64,000 bases of DNA from Carallia brachiata (Eukaryota > Streptophyta > Magnoliopsida > Malpighiales > Rhizophoraceae): the NCBI GenBank assembly GCA_021464245.1, contig JADCRB010000067.1, positions 1,333,908-1,397,907 of the forward strand, written 5' to 3'. A program made the position numbers and the translations under genes. How positions within the stretch are numbered: position 1 is the stretch's first letter; each line of letters opens with the position of its first letter. Below, one piece after another: positions 35,410-47,722 of the stretch. The notes beneath the pieces were generated by a model. It did no database searches. It saw nothing but the letters and a program-made list of their open reading frames with translations, and was not told where the DNA came from.

Positions 35410-38400
35410 ATGAGTACGGCTCCTTCGCTTCTCAAAAAACCCAAAGCCGAGCCAAACAACGACGATGACAACGAACCGGTGGAAAAAACAAAGCCGATGT
35501 CTAAACGAGAGAACGGAGGAGGAGGAGCAGTGGACGGAGAAATGCCGGAAGAGGATAGTATTGTTGCCCTAATCGAGCACCGTACTCGCGAAGTTGAACA
35601 TCTTAAAAAAAAAATTTCTTATTACAAATCTCAGGTTTTCCCTTTTCGTCTCCCCCCTCTCTCTCTCTCTCTCTTTTTTTGTTTTTATTTAAATCACTCT
35701 CCATTTTTTTCTATAATAATCTCACTTTTTCCGCTCATTTCTTGGATTATTTTCCATTTTTTTAATCTGAAACTCGTTTATGTATTTTTTTTTGTTCATT
35801 TTCATTTTAGATGGATAAGGACTATTTAACCGAAATTGATCTTTGTTGTTGGTTTTTTTTTTTCGGTTATGGTGTGTTTTTTTTTACTTCTCTCTCACAT
35901 AAATCTCTTGAATAACTTGCAAGGAAAGTCTTGTTTATAACAGAGATTGGTAACGATATGCAATGTCAGTAATAGATTCTCACTTAAAATCGATCAAATA
36001 AAAGAAGTTAGGGGAATCACAAACCTAATGGTGCTATAGTTTCTTATTTGCTATGGTGAATCGGATGTACTCATTGTATGCCTATCTCTAGAGAGTTCTA
36101 GATAGCTTATAAGGGAAGTGTTGGGTAACTGTTCGTTCGGGTAAGTGTGCAGCTTGTGGAAGCCGAGAAGAGGTTGAGAGAATCACATGAGCAATTGGCT
36201 CGTGTGCGAGCCCGACGTAAGGCAGTGCCATCAGAAACTGCTTCAGAGAATGGAACTAAAATTGTACAGCTGGAGAGTCGATCGACCAGCCCTATCCATG
36301 TTGCCGAGGGTTCTACAAACCAACCTCAGTGTAAAACTGAGCTTGTTATTCCTGCTGTGAATCCAAAATCCTCTCAGCCGGTAAAATCATTGGGATCAGG
36401 AGCGAAAGCTCCCAGTGGCCCTGGTCCACGGTCAAGTCCTGTCTCTCATTCTTATACCATTGCTAAAGTAAAACCAGAAAAGGCTGACAGAAGTTCTTCG
36501 GGTGTTGAAGTTGTTGAGGTCGAAGAGAGAGGAAGAAAAAGAAAGCTCGGTAATGATGCCAGTTTTTTCATTTCAATTGTGTGTGATTTTGGTTGCTTCA
36601 TTCTCAGTTGCATGGCTGGAATTGTATTTTGAATACCTCTCTATTCTTTTGCTTGTTTCATCTTCTAAGTTTCATGCGGTTGAAATTTATTGAATTTATT
36701 GTTTGTTTTTCAGAACATAAAGACCGGTCAAGTCCGGTCTCTCATTCTCATACCATTGCTAAAATAAAACCAGAAAAGACTGACAGAAGTTCTTCGGATG
36801 CTGAGGCTGTTGAGGTCGAAGAGAGAGGAAGAAAAAGAAAGCTCGGTAATGATGCCAAATTTTTCATTTCAATTGTGCGTGATTTTGATTGCTTCATTCT
36901 CAGTTGCATAGCTTGAATTGTATTTTGAATCCCACTCTATTTTTTTCCTTGTTTCATCTTCTCATTTAGTGATATGTGGTTGAAATTTATTGAATTTATT
37001 GTTTGCTTTTCAGAACATAAAGAACATAAGGAATTGATTCCACTGGTATGCAGCCGCTTATCCCCATGCACCATCCACTGCCATTCAAGCAATCACATCT
37101 CCAGTCAGCACAAGAGAAAGATGAGAAGTCTTGCTGTGTGTCCAGTAAATGATCAACTTTTTGTTACCAGGTGATTGACCTGATCACTCGATGGCAGATT
37201 TTTCTGGAATATATCCTTATTCTCCTATTAGGATTTTGTTTCGTCCTGCCTGCTAATAAGTTGGAAATTATAGCATCTTCAGCCAGCCTGGGAATAGTTT
37301 CCAATGTGAAGATATTAATTTCTGTCATTTGATGTAAACTAGATGTTATTGATGGACTGACGTATATCTCTGTTGAATACATGCAGCGCTTTGGACGGAG
37401 TGGTCAACTTATGGCAAATTCAGTCTCGGGGGTAAGTTGGCAGATGGTTTTGCAAAGAAATGGAGCACCACACTCATAACTAAGCTTATATATGTATGGA
37501 TACATGATCAGACAAGCCTTTGCGCACATTGTGTTTTTTGAACCTGATGAATATGATAAGTGAAAGTTTTGTGCTGCTTGATGCTTTATGCGAGTATTCC
37601 AATCCATTCAGTACCATGTGGCGGGAGCATTTTATGTACATCATATCTCTGTACTGCTTTTTTCCTTTCTTGTATTGAGCGTCCTCTAGGGGCCTCCTTA
37701 ATTTCTTTCATGGGAATATATGAGGCCAGTGCACTGAACCATGAGTGAAGTACAGATTCTTCTTGTATTTGACTGTTGCTACAGATTCTCAGTTAAAGGA
37801 AATGAGCCAATGCACCTTACTACCTATGGATTGCCTGGATGACATAGTTAGCTACTGTGGCCTCCTGTGGAAAAGTTTTTTGTTTGCACTGATGGAATTT
37901 AAGTAAAGGGGATGAAAAAAAAATGATAATGGATTCTTTTCTAAAATGCCTATTAAATGAGGATTTCATATGTGGCTAATCTGGTACTTCACCAAGTTAG
38001 AGCATATGAGTGGCTGATGCAAGAAGTTCTTATTCCTTATATTTAGCACCCCTCCTTCCTTGTCCCTAACCCTTTCCATTTTTAGTCTCCAAATCTTCTG
38101 ATTTTCCAAATTTCAGTTTTGTGATGCGAAGTTGACAAATTTTTCTTTTCTTTTGTCCAAATTGCAGGTCAGCTGCATCTTTGCTCAGTTCTACTGATTG
38201 CATGTCTTCCAAGCACAGGCGATGGCCTGAAGATATAGCCTGGCATCCACTTGGAAACAGCTTGTTTTCCATTTACACTGCTGATGGTGGGGATTCTCAG
38301 ATATCGGTTCTAAATTTGAATAGAACTCAAGGGGTAGGTACCATGGTTGAAACATACTTTCCTGATAAAATGATGCCTCGAGTAATACCTGGTCAAATCA

Positions 38401-39573
38401 TGCATCTCGTGTGTGTTGTGGATTTGGTGGTGCCTTGCATAGACGAAATTTATGGTTTGGAAAAATAAGCTCATCATCAATGCCTTTTGTTTGGCAGAGA
38501 GCCCGTGTGACTTTCTTGGAGGATAAGCCTCATGTGAAGGGCATCATTAACAGCATAATGTTCATGCCCTGGGAAAATACCTGTTTTGTCACTGGTGGAA
38601 GTGATCATGCTGTTGTACTCTGGAATGAGAGAGATGCTGAGAACTCATGGAAGCCTAAGGTATTGCATAGGAATCTGCATTCTTCTGCTGTCATGGGAGT
38701 TGCTGGGATACAGCAAAAGCAGGTCATACTGTCTGCTGGAGCAGACAAGAGGATAATTGGGTTTGACGCTGAAGTAGGGAGGGCTGAGTTCAGATATCAT
38801 TTAGATAGTAAATGCATGAGTGTTTACCAAATCCATGCGACTACAATCTATTCATGGCTCAAACAGGGTAAGAAATATGTTCTTGATTGACCTGAATCTT
38901 TTCAACTCAATTTGCTGATTGATACTCCGAGTCCTCTAATTGTTTCATCCGCTCTTCCTGTTGCATTTGTGTGTGGCCACCCTTATATTTGGGTTTCTTG
39001 ATTCAGAATAGTAGCCTTTGATATATAGTTATATACAGGGCGTTGATGTGTAGATTGGGACAAAAACTGTATGCAGAAAACTCCAAAGGCATGTAGGGTT
39101 TGAATTGAATTTTCCATCTAGATTATATAGCAATAGAAGCATTATCATAATATAGCAGGAGGGATGACTTTTGATTGTACCAGTTTTTTTGTTCTCTAAC
39201 GAGGCCATTCTGTTGTTGCTGTAAAGTTCTAACAGTAACATGTCTCACATGCAGGACTCCATTGAGGCAACTCAGGTTGTTTGATATTAGACTGAGGCAG
39301 ACAGAAATCCATGCCTTTGGGTTCAAGCAAGAAAGCAGTGATTCGCAGTCAGCTCTGATCAATCAGGCTTGGTCTCCGGATGGCCTGTACTTAACTTCTG
39401 GTTCAGTAGACCCTGTCATCCACATTTTTGATATCAGGTACAATTCTCAGAAGCCATCCCAATCCATAAGAGCTCATCAGAAACGAGTGTTTAAAGCAGT
39501 TTGGCATTACTCTCTCCCGCTTCTGGTTTCCATATCTTCTGATCTACACATCGGATTACACAAGATCATATAA
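35410..39573 (+). CDS. Coiled-coil and WD40-repeat protein, conserved in plants, function unknown to me
   Basis: Eight exons: 35410-35634, 36153-36549, 36714-36845, 37014-37170, 37387-37431, 38168-38333, 38498-38867 and 39255-39573, about 600 aa. The N-terminus is charged, followed by a coiled coil (REVEHLKKKISYYKSQ|LVEAEKRLRESHEQLARVRA, about residues 58-97), a Ser/Pro/basic linker and a WD40 propeller: RSLAVCPVNDQLFVTSALDG, RRWPEDIAWHPLGNSLFSIY, IMFMPWENTCFVTGGSDHAV, WSPDGLYLTSGSVDPVIHIF and the ending DLHIGLHKII. The propeller implies a scaffold role. Exon 36714-36845 is a tandem copy of the end of exon 2. Near 38820, exon 7 is one base short (a T run of three where four would keep LPNPCDYNLF in frame). 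The family is recognised; no gene symbol is offered. Confidence 0.88.
36429..37020 (+). repeat. 296-bp tandem duplication spanning an exon end and its intron
   Basis: Unit 1 starts at 36429 (CGGTCAAGTCCTGTCTCTCA) and unit 2 at 36725 (CGGTCAAGTCCGGTCTCTCA). Both contain the coding tail ending in RGRKRKLG, the donor CTCG|GTAATGATGCC, the intron and the acceptor ...TTTTCAG|AACATAAAGA. Divergence is roughly 8-10% by eye, including small intronic indels, so it is fairly recent. Its product is exon 36714-36845 (132 bp, phase-neutral). Confidence 0.93.
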
Positions 39574-41097
39574 TTTTTACTGGTGAGTTGAGTGCCAAGG
39601 GGATTCCTTAATGGCTCGCTCTTGGTTTGTTACTCGGTTGTTTCTAACTGCAGCACCATTACGGTAAGGGACAGGTAACTCATTGAGGAGCCTTTTGATT
39701 GATTTGGTAAATTTTGACATTGGGACATAGGGAAGAGAAAAACGATCTCCAATGAATGGACCCATACTTGGAAAATTGATGCACGTAGCTGTGGGTAAGG
39801 GGCTGTGTTTTAGGTGGCTGTATGTGGTTCGGAAAACAGACAGACAGACCAGGCTTTGCAAGTCAAGTTCATTGTGCCATTCGATCTTACATACATTTTT
39901 CTTTTTGAAAGAAAACAGTCTCAAGACGATTCGATATGCATCATCCTGTCACGGGTGCTAGTTCACGTTTGTACCGTTCCTTGTTGACGTGTTGCCTCAT
40001 GAAGTATGAACTTGCGTACTAGCATGGACGGACGAGGGCGGCCTGAGGAGGATAATATTGCTCTTTGCATCTAACGAAGCTGGATGATCGTGTAACACAT
40101 GGAATCACTTCTCTTTTTCGCTTTAACGAGTTATATAATTAGATCTCTCTAATGATTGGCCTGATCATCGTATGGTGCGCCTAACGGCGTACCTTGGCTC
40201 ATCACATGGGGTCACATCCCTAGCTCTAGGCAAGTTTGTATTCGTAGGATAATGTGTCAGATTGAAATAATCTATTCTTTGAATGGATGGGCTTATTTGG
40301 GCCCAGCCTTGGATTTTGAAGTGTTTGCATGGTTATACAATAACGGTTCTAATTCCATTGACATGGAAAACCCTAGTTCTTTGTGTAAAACCCTAATTCC
40401 ATTGACATGGAATGTGAAAAGTACAAAGTTAGGCTTTTCCTCTGCAAGAATTAGGGTTACCTGCATTTTTTTTATTTATTAAAAAGTTTATTGGACCGTA
40501 AGTTATATAATGAGAGTAATTTTTCTTTCTTTTAAATCTCGCTTCTTTTTTTTTTTCAAAGATTTGAATCTAAAATTTTTAAAATAAAAATCTGAATTCT
40601 AAATATTGGAGTCTCTTCAAGGCGCTTCCTCGATCTTTTTTCGACATCGTTTTGCGGGGAGGGGAGGGTGGTTCAAGGAATTTGATGGCACCTTATTTGC
40701 CTAAGGTGCCAAGCAGTCATCCCCATCCATAGTGTTGAGCAGATGCTGCGACCATAGCGCTGCGAGGCCACGGTGAGCAGTGGCCAAACCCAGTCAGTTT
40801 TTGTATTGGATCTGCCCTTTCCGTTCTTTATTTAGCTCCCTATTTTTTTTTTCCAAGCTGCTTGTTAAATTGCTGAATATCTACCAGTATACCAGTGTAT
40901 GTTCAGCCTACTGTTGAGAGTTGGAGATGATGTGGCCTTTGATATGCTATGGCATATGACTTGCCGATGCGGACAATGTGATGTGCAACTCACATGACAT
41001 TGCAAATTTTCATCTTTGTGGTAGTTATGTGTATATTTGCATTTTATTTTGCAGTGCAATAAAGTAATGGATTCGATATCTCGCTGAGTGGCTTCAA
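39574..41097. other. WD40-gene 3' flank and AT-rich spacer, no gene
   Basis: 39574-40100 is probably the 3' untranslated region. 40349-40412 has a short direct repeat of CTAATTCCATTGACATGGAA with a 43-bp period. 40620-40860 is of balanced composition, but no gene is recognised. Confidence 0.45.
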
Positions 41098-41105
41098 ACC
41101 TTAAA

Positions 41106-41657
41106 TTAGGGGTATTAAAAAAAATGAAATTTCAATTAACCGAGAAAATTGAATTGAACAGAATTGAATTTTTAATTAATCGAACTGATTTTTAATTAGT
41201 TAACTAATCGAATAAAAATTGAAACTTTTAGTTCATTTTAATTTTTAATATTAGAAAATTGTAGTTAACTAAATCGAACTGAAATGTTATTATATATATA
41301 TATATATTCAAATAATAGGAAAAAATATTTCTAATACAACAATTATTAACAAAAAGTGTTAATAAAATATTATAATATCTCAAATAATTACTTATTTATT
41401 TTTTTTATATATAATGATAGTTATAAGTTTTTAAAAGTTATATATTAAATATATTTTTTTGACATTTAGATTATAATTTTAAATTTTTTTGTCATTAAAT
41501 TCAGTTAATCGAAACTAAATTGAAAATTTCATTTGATCGAATTTCAATTAACCGAATTTTCAATTTGAGAATAATTTTTAATTTTATATAATTAAAAATT
41601 TTAATTTAAAAATAATTATGATAATTTAATTTAATTAATCAAACTGTAAACACACTT
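41106..41657. mobile_element. hAT-like MITE, 8-bp target duplication (family A, copy 1)
   Basis: A 552-bp AT-rich element exactly flanked by ACCTTAAA (41098-41105 and 41658-41665). The ends are TTAGGGGTATTAAA and, on the other strand, AAGTGTGTTTACAG, a weak terminal inverted repeat. The interior has AATTGAATTGAAC / TTCAATTAACCGA words. A second copy in the opposite orientation lies at 54403-55162. Confidence 0.7.
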
Positions 41658-41667
41658 ACCTTAAATG

Positions 41668-41722
41668 AATAGCCTTAGTAATTCGACCAAAAAAAAAAAA
41701 AAAAGGAAAATAGCCGTAGTAA
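41668..41722 (+). mobile_element. Micro-retroposition footprint 9
   Basis: A 14-bp direct repeat, AATAGCC(T/G)TAGTAA (41668-41681, 41709-41722), flanks 27 bp, TTCGACC plus an A run. It lies directly beside the hAT-like element. Confidence 0.7.
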
Positions 41723-41789
41723 ATGCCACCATGTGCCATACATGAGAGTCCAGCATCTGTGGTTCTGAAACATTGCATGATATGTTTAA

Positions 41790-41834
41790 TATTTTGTGCA
41801 TTGGTACGGTCAAAAAAAGTATTTTGTGCATTGG
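41790..41834 (+). mobile_element. Micro-retroposition footprint 10
   Basis: The perfect 15-bp direct repeat TATTTTGTGCATTGG (41790-41804, 41820-41834) flanks only 15 bp, TACGGTC plus As and a final G. Confidence 0.8.
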
Positions 41835-41878
41835 ACTTCTTAACACCAAACAGCAACTACTGGAATAATACGTGCGAT

Positions 41879-42452
41879 TTAGGATACACGGACACTTCTA
41901 AAATGGTGAGTGTCTGTGTCGGACACGACACTCACCCGACATTCTTCGGACACGTGTCGGATACTTCGAAACGTGTCCAACAAAAAAATAAAAAAAAAAA
42001 AAATTCGGACACGTGTGTCGGACACTTCTAATTTACGTGTCGGACACTTCTAATACACGTGTCAGATACTTTATATGTATTTAATATTTTAATTAGTATA
42101 TTATACACATATATATTTGCTTAAATAACGTGTCAGATACTTTTATATGTATTTGATATTTAATTATACTATACACATATATATTATTTGCTTAAATTTT
42201 ATTATGTACATATATATATATATATTATATATATATATTATATATATATATATAGTATTTTAAAAGAATTATGAATAAAATACAAGTTACATAATAAAAT
42301 ATTATTATAATTATTATTATTATGTACTATACGTAGAAAAAAATTTTAAATTTATTAAAAATATTTAAATTATATATATATATATATATAATATTTAATA
42401 TATTTTATAATCGTATCTACGCCGTATCTGTATTCGTGTCCATGCATCCTAG
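41879..42452. mobile_element. hAT-like element with GTGTCGGACAC repeats, perfect 8-bp target duplication
   Basis: 574 bp flanked by CGTGCGAT at 41871-41878 and 42453-42460. The ends TTAGGATACACGGACAC and (reverse complement of the right end) CTAGGATGCATGGACAC match at 14 of 17 positions. The left third holds several GTGTCGGACAC palindromes and CACGTG cores, and the right half is AT dinucleotide-rich. There is no ORF. Confidence 0.8.
42210..42256. repeat. AT dinucleotide microsatellite inside the hAT-like element
   Basis: Runs of TATATA between 42210 and 42256, with a further run at 42373-42391. Low information; noted for masking. Confidence 0.85.
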
Positions 42453-42460
42453 CGTGCGAT

Positions 42461-44522
42461 ACATTAAGGATATTGTCTTTTCTGCTTTGGAAAGTCGGTA
42501 AGTGCTGGGTTGGACCTTGACCTTTACTTTGACTTTTTGTATCCTGGACTTGACCTGCAATTCCAATTAGCGTGGCTATCACATTTGTCTGGTCTTGTCT
42601 TTCCCGGTGGAAATAAGTGGGAATTACCATGAAGTGGCATTTTAAAATGAAATGATATTGCGATCTAACGTAGAGCAGAGTGCAAGAGGATTGACTAGTA
42701 GGACACCTCCAATTTGTTGCCTTCCCCGAACCGGCCATTTCATCCTGCGGTGGTTGACTCGGTGTTCTTTTGTGCTCGTTGACTCTTAACATCTTTCGAA
42801 TATCAAATCAAAGACACAACTAAAAAGCTGTGGAAGTAATTATATATAGATTTTAAATTATGTATACTGCACATTAAATTTATATTTATTATATATCAAT
42901 TTTAAATTTTATACCTATATTTGTTATACATAAATCCTAACATCTATGCATATAAATTTAACAAAATTCTGTACTTAAGTTTGTGTATATTAAACTTAAC
43001 TCTAAACACATAAAAACCACTTTTTTGAAAAAAAAAATAAAAAAATTCCCACTACTTTCTCTTTCTCTCACTTTAACACATATACAAGAGTTTATCAAAT
43101 TTTCGTACTTAAATTTGTTGTACATCAAACTTAATTTTAATACATATAAAATCAATTTTTGGAAAAAAAAAAAATATCGCCAGTCCCTCTTTCTCTCTCC
43201 CCTGCGTATGCCACGTCCCCCACCCTCCTTCCAGCCAACGTTTCCGTAAACTAAATTAGTTAGAACCATGCACTCTTATATGAACCGGTTAAAATTGATG
43301 CGTTACAAATGCAGTCCACATAACATTTATTTCGATGGACCCAAAAAAAAATTGCTATATGGAAATCTCCACCATATGATAATTACTTTCATGTAGTGGG
43401 CAATTCTCCTGATTGGAAACTTGATGACCTGTTTTTTCCATGCATAAAATATGCAACAGCAACTTTAATCTTTAGTTGTCGGGTGGGGCTTAGTGATTAT
43501 GTTATGCTTTTAGGGGTTTAGCAGCGAACAAGGCGCTAATTGGAAACCCGTCAGACCAGGTGGAAGCAGCTTTAGCTTTAGTTTGCCATGTCCATTGTCC
43601 AATTGTCCCTGCCTTTTTGTTTTGCTTACAGTATTAAATTACAGGAAAATTAAAGAAACAGCTTTTTATATTTCCAGCTTAGCCCCCAGTTTCTTTGCCT
43701 CCCCCAGACTGCGTCTTTTATGTCAAACATAATTGGGTTCCAGCAAAAAGTTATTGAATTTGGTCGCATATCAAATATCCATACCTAATCTTATTTGAGT
43801 GCAATTAGGTATCCCGATGATTATGTATCGGGATTTTGTTCTAAACGAAATTATAATTATTATTTTTGAAACTGAGACTGATATTTTTAAAATGTAAAAA
43901 AAATTACTGTTTAAAAAATATCAGTTTTAGTTTTAAAAATAACAGTCTCAGTTTCATTCGGGACTAAAAATCGACACACCGAACATTGATAAACCAACAT
44001 TTACTCATCTTATTTACACTAGAGTGTCTTTTACTTAGAAGAAACCAAAGGATTTATCAACCACTACACTATGTTAATCTGCCTGGCTGCCTCCAACAAA
44101 AAAAAAAAAGCCTGGGCCACTTAATTGTAACCTGAATCCACCCTCAATTGGACATCATAAGTGATGTTTCCAAAAAGCATTACATATCTCCACGGTGGCA
44201 TTTTGATAACTACCCGTATCCACGATTTTGATAGATATAAATAGAAGCAAAACGATTCTATACTACTTATAAAATGTTTTTTATTTTATTTCTTAAGAGA
44301 TTTATTGGGCATGAGTTCTCTAATGGGAGTCCTCCATCTCATAAATTTTATTTCTTCTTTTTTAAAAATACAACCTAAAACTTATAAAGTAAAATTTTAA
44401 ATTATAGTTGCTGAGTATCTTTTGAAAGACTTATAAAATGTTTTATATTGTACAGTATTTTATATTGTATTGATAATTTTTTATACAATTTAAAAGGACT
44501 TTTACTATTTTATACTATTTTA

Positions 44523-44561
<39 letters not shown>

Positions 44562-46224
44562 TTTTTGTATATAATAAAAAAAATTTATATTTATTTATAT
44601 CTATAACATTGTGCCCGTAAAAGAGTTTCTCCTGTATTGACAACTTAGGTTGAAAGTTTTCACAGATTGCAGCAGCTGGGTCCGCCTAGAAATTACTTTA
44701 ATCGGCATCCTGCCCTGATGTCTGGTGATCAAGGTGAGAATTATTGGTGATCTCGTGCTGCAATAGCGGGTGATAGTACCCACTAGTTGTACAGATGAAT
44801 CGAGACACAATATATATATTTTTTATTTTTAACTGCTCAACGTTCAATTTATTGGACTGATTAATCTGAATCGATATTAAAAAGCAACAAAAATTTTTTA
44901 GTAAGTATTTAATATAATGTATTATTTATTAAGGTTGAGTATTTGCGCTAGAAGGAAGTACCCCTTAACTATGAAATGAGGGGTTTAACCTCCACTAATC
45001 TGATTTTTCCTCCCTCTCATATATTTATTAGGGTTTTTTATAAATAAAAAAAATGTATTATTTATTTATTTGTTTCCTTCTGGCAACCGGGGCACATGGG
45101 TCACAGCAATACTCAATTGCCCATGGCCATGGGCTCTAACAATGTATAGCACTGAATGTGCCCATGTGCCAAATTCGATTATGGAGAGAAATTAGATGCT
45201 AAAAGTTGTATTAATTTTTTTATTAAAAAATGTGACCTATTACAAAATCAAATAATGTTATGGTTATACTGGAGATAAAAATGACCAATTGGGATTCACA
45301 CTATTACTAACCTATTATTGTTGAGTGCCTCTACTTACTATGACTTATTTGTGATTGCAAATTGCAGCACACATTCGAAGAAAGAAACTATTGTACAAAA
45401 TTTACTATCAATCTTGGTTGGACTGATCAAATGTCCTTAGTGCTTTGGGATTCTGCTTCCCCGAAATACAAGACTTTCTGCAAATTGATATGGTAAGAAT
45501 GAAACACGCTTGTAGTGAATAATGTTCTCTTTATGATGTTTCTGTTTTAGTTTTTTTCAAAATTCTAAATTGAAGATTAAAAAATTTATAAAAAAATTGC
45601 TTTCATAAAATTGAAATTTCACCTGTAATTTCCTAATGTAATTTTAAACTTTGCCATCTTTGCATATAGTTTGAACTCCATAGCCACGTAATTTCCCAAC
45701 AAAAACCAGTAGTCAAAGCATCAGCTAATTCTTTTAAGTTGGTCTTGGTTCATATGAGGAGTTAATCGTATATTCAGTAAAGATTATTGCGTTTAATGTA
45801 TTCATTCGTATCTAAAATTATTATACAGTACTTATTGTTAAGATCAAAACTTAAAATACTTTTACAAAATGAAATCCCGAGATATAAATATACCATCTCG
45901 CCGAAAACTAATAGTTGGAATAACATTCAAACTTACGGTTTGTAAGACCAACTCCTATTTACTTGACCAGGTGAGCCGCCCTCCGGCCTTCGGGTCGTTC
46001 TGGCCCGTCAAATTTTCTCAACAGCAGTGAGTAGTGAGTCGTTGAACATCAAATCTGAACTCAAACAGGCCTGCCAATCACATATCGACAAGTCCGTATT
46101 TGCACAAAATTCGAGGGCATCAAAGTAAATTACCATGAATAAAAGTACAGAGCACCGCTGGCATTGCATAAAATTTTCCAGACTTAGAAGCATAAAATGA
46201 TTCTCTCGCATAAGATTCAAACCC
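42461..46224. other. Repeat-rich intergenic DNA, no gene
   Basis: 42960-43190 contains a diverged tandem repeat of about 120 bp (GTACTTAA(G/A)TTTGT...TTTTTTGAAAAAAAA). 44530-44556 is a TA microsatellite. 44600-44800 and 45960-46220 are balanced in composition but show no recognisable coding structure. A possible poor footprint (GCCTGG repeat around CAAC plus As) is at 44080-44116. Confidence 0.45.
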
Positions 46225-46227
46225 TAA

Positions 46228-46550
46228 TGATGTATTTGAATTAAAAGAAAAAGTGTGGAAAAAAAAGTAAAGATAAAATAAAATTATTTGGATAAATAAA
46301 AAAAGTCTTGAGAAATAAAGTAATGAAAAAAAAATATGAATAATAATTTGTAAAAAAAAATTATGAGTAAAATAAGTTATTTGAATAGAAAAAAATTAAA
46401 AAAATTAAAAAATAAATAATAATTTATGAAAGAAAAAATTATAAAAAAATAAATTTTATAGATTAAAAAAATTATAAAAAATATGAAGAAATAATAAAAT
46501 AATAATTATATTTTTTTGCTTTACCTTTCTCTGTTAATCCAAACCGGTCA
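46228..46550. mobile_element. Tourist-like MITE, TAA target duplication
   Basis: A 323-bp AT-rich element with TAA at 46225-46227 and 46551-46553. The ends TGATGTATTTGAATTAAAAG and (reverse complement) TGACCGGTTTGGATTAACAG share TGA, TTTG, ATTAA and AG. It is in the opposite base-asymmetry orientation to the 14.8-kb copy. Confidence 0.7.
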
Positions 46551-46947
46551 TAAAGCTCCAAAAGCCAAAAAAAGGGGAGGAAATTGGGGGCGAATTGTGT
46601 AGCTACATTGTGCCATATCCATTGAAAAAAAATTGTAACTCATTATTAATAAAATGTAACTAAATTAATAATTTTTATAAAAATATGTTTTAAAATTTTT
46701 TTTTTAAATTAAAAAATTTTATTTGTTAACATATAATATGTGAGATATATACTTTTATAGTTTAAAGTAATATTTATTTAATTTTAAATTTTAATTTTTT
46801 ATATTTCATATGAATATAATTATTTTAAATTAATAATTAATTACATTTTATTAGAAACGTGTTGTCACACTGTGCAACTACAAGTTCTAAAACAAAACTC
46901 AGGAAAAAAGAAAAAAAAAATTTTTGAAACACGCTTATAATAACAGC

Positions 46948-47722
46948 AGAGCGCATAGCTCTAAAAGTAGGGCCGGGTGTACCATAGACAGGTGGGGACC
47001 ACTGCACTGCACTACGCAGACACGCTTAAGAGAGCATGCAGTTAATTCAACGATATCTAATAATTTATTTATTTATTTATTTTAAAATTTAATTATTTTT
47101 TATGATTTAACCATTTAAATCATTTCATACTCACTGCATTCTCACTCACTTATGTGTATCCATTTATTATAGAATAACGTATGTGTATCAATTTTCAGAA
47201 GTTGAGTTTATTATTGTTAATCTATTTATTTTTTAGAATATAAAAAATATACATTACTGATATGTGAGTTATTATATGAATGAATTAGCCTTAGAGTTAC
47301 TGTTATTATTTTTTATTCATCCTACTCTATGGGTAGGTACCTATCACTCGATAGGGTTGAATTTGAACATATTCTCTAAACCGATATCAACGTGAACGAT
47401 TATAAATCAGTACCGACACACGCACAACTTTATTATTAAGTGTTAGAGAAAATTACCTCCGACTTACATAGTTAGAACTCAAATTCAAATTATAAAAAAA
47501 AAATATGTTAAATTATTATCGACCAATCCCTTCGAATGATTTTAATCTATTTATTATAGAAAGGGACAGAGAAGGAGACTTCAATTCAATCAATAAGCGC
47601 GTTTTTGTAGAGCGCATAGCTTTAAAAATAGGGCCGGGGTGGACCACAGACAGGTGGGGACCACTGAACTACTAGGTTATAGAATAGCATCTGTGTATCA
47701 ATTTTCAGAAGCTGAGTTCATT
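46948..47722. repeat. Direct duplication upstream of the copine gene
   Basis: 46948-47007 and 47609-47668 are about 90% alike (AGAGCGCATAGCT..GGTGGGGACCACTG). The following segments 47168-47213 and 47677-47722 also match (TGTGTATCAATTTTCAGAAG). The first copy carries about 150 bp of extra AT-rich sequence between its two parts. Confidence 0.8.

Noticed and set aside
35811..35880. Possible extra WD40-gene exon starting ATGGATAAGGAC after TTTTAG
   Set aside because: The coiled coil reads directly from YYKSQ to LVEAEKR with matching phase, and this piece would interrupt it and soon hit T-rich intronic sequence.
44080..44116. Possible micro-retroposition with GCCTGG repeats and an A run
   Set aside because: The direct repeat is only 6 bp, within chance expectation.
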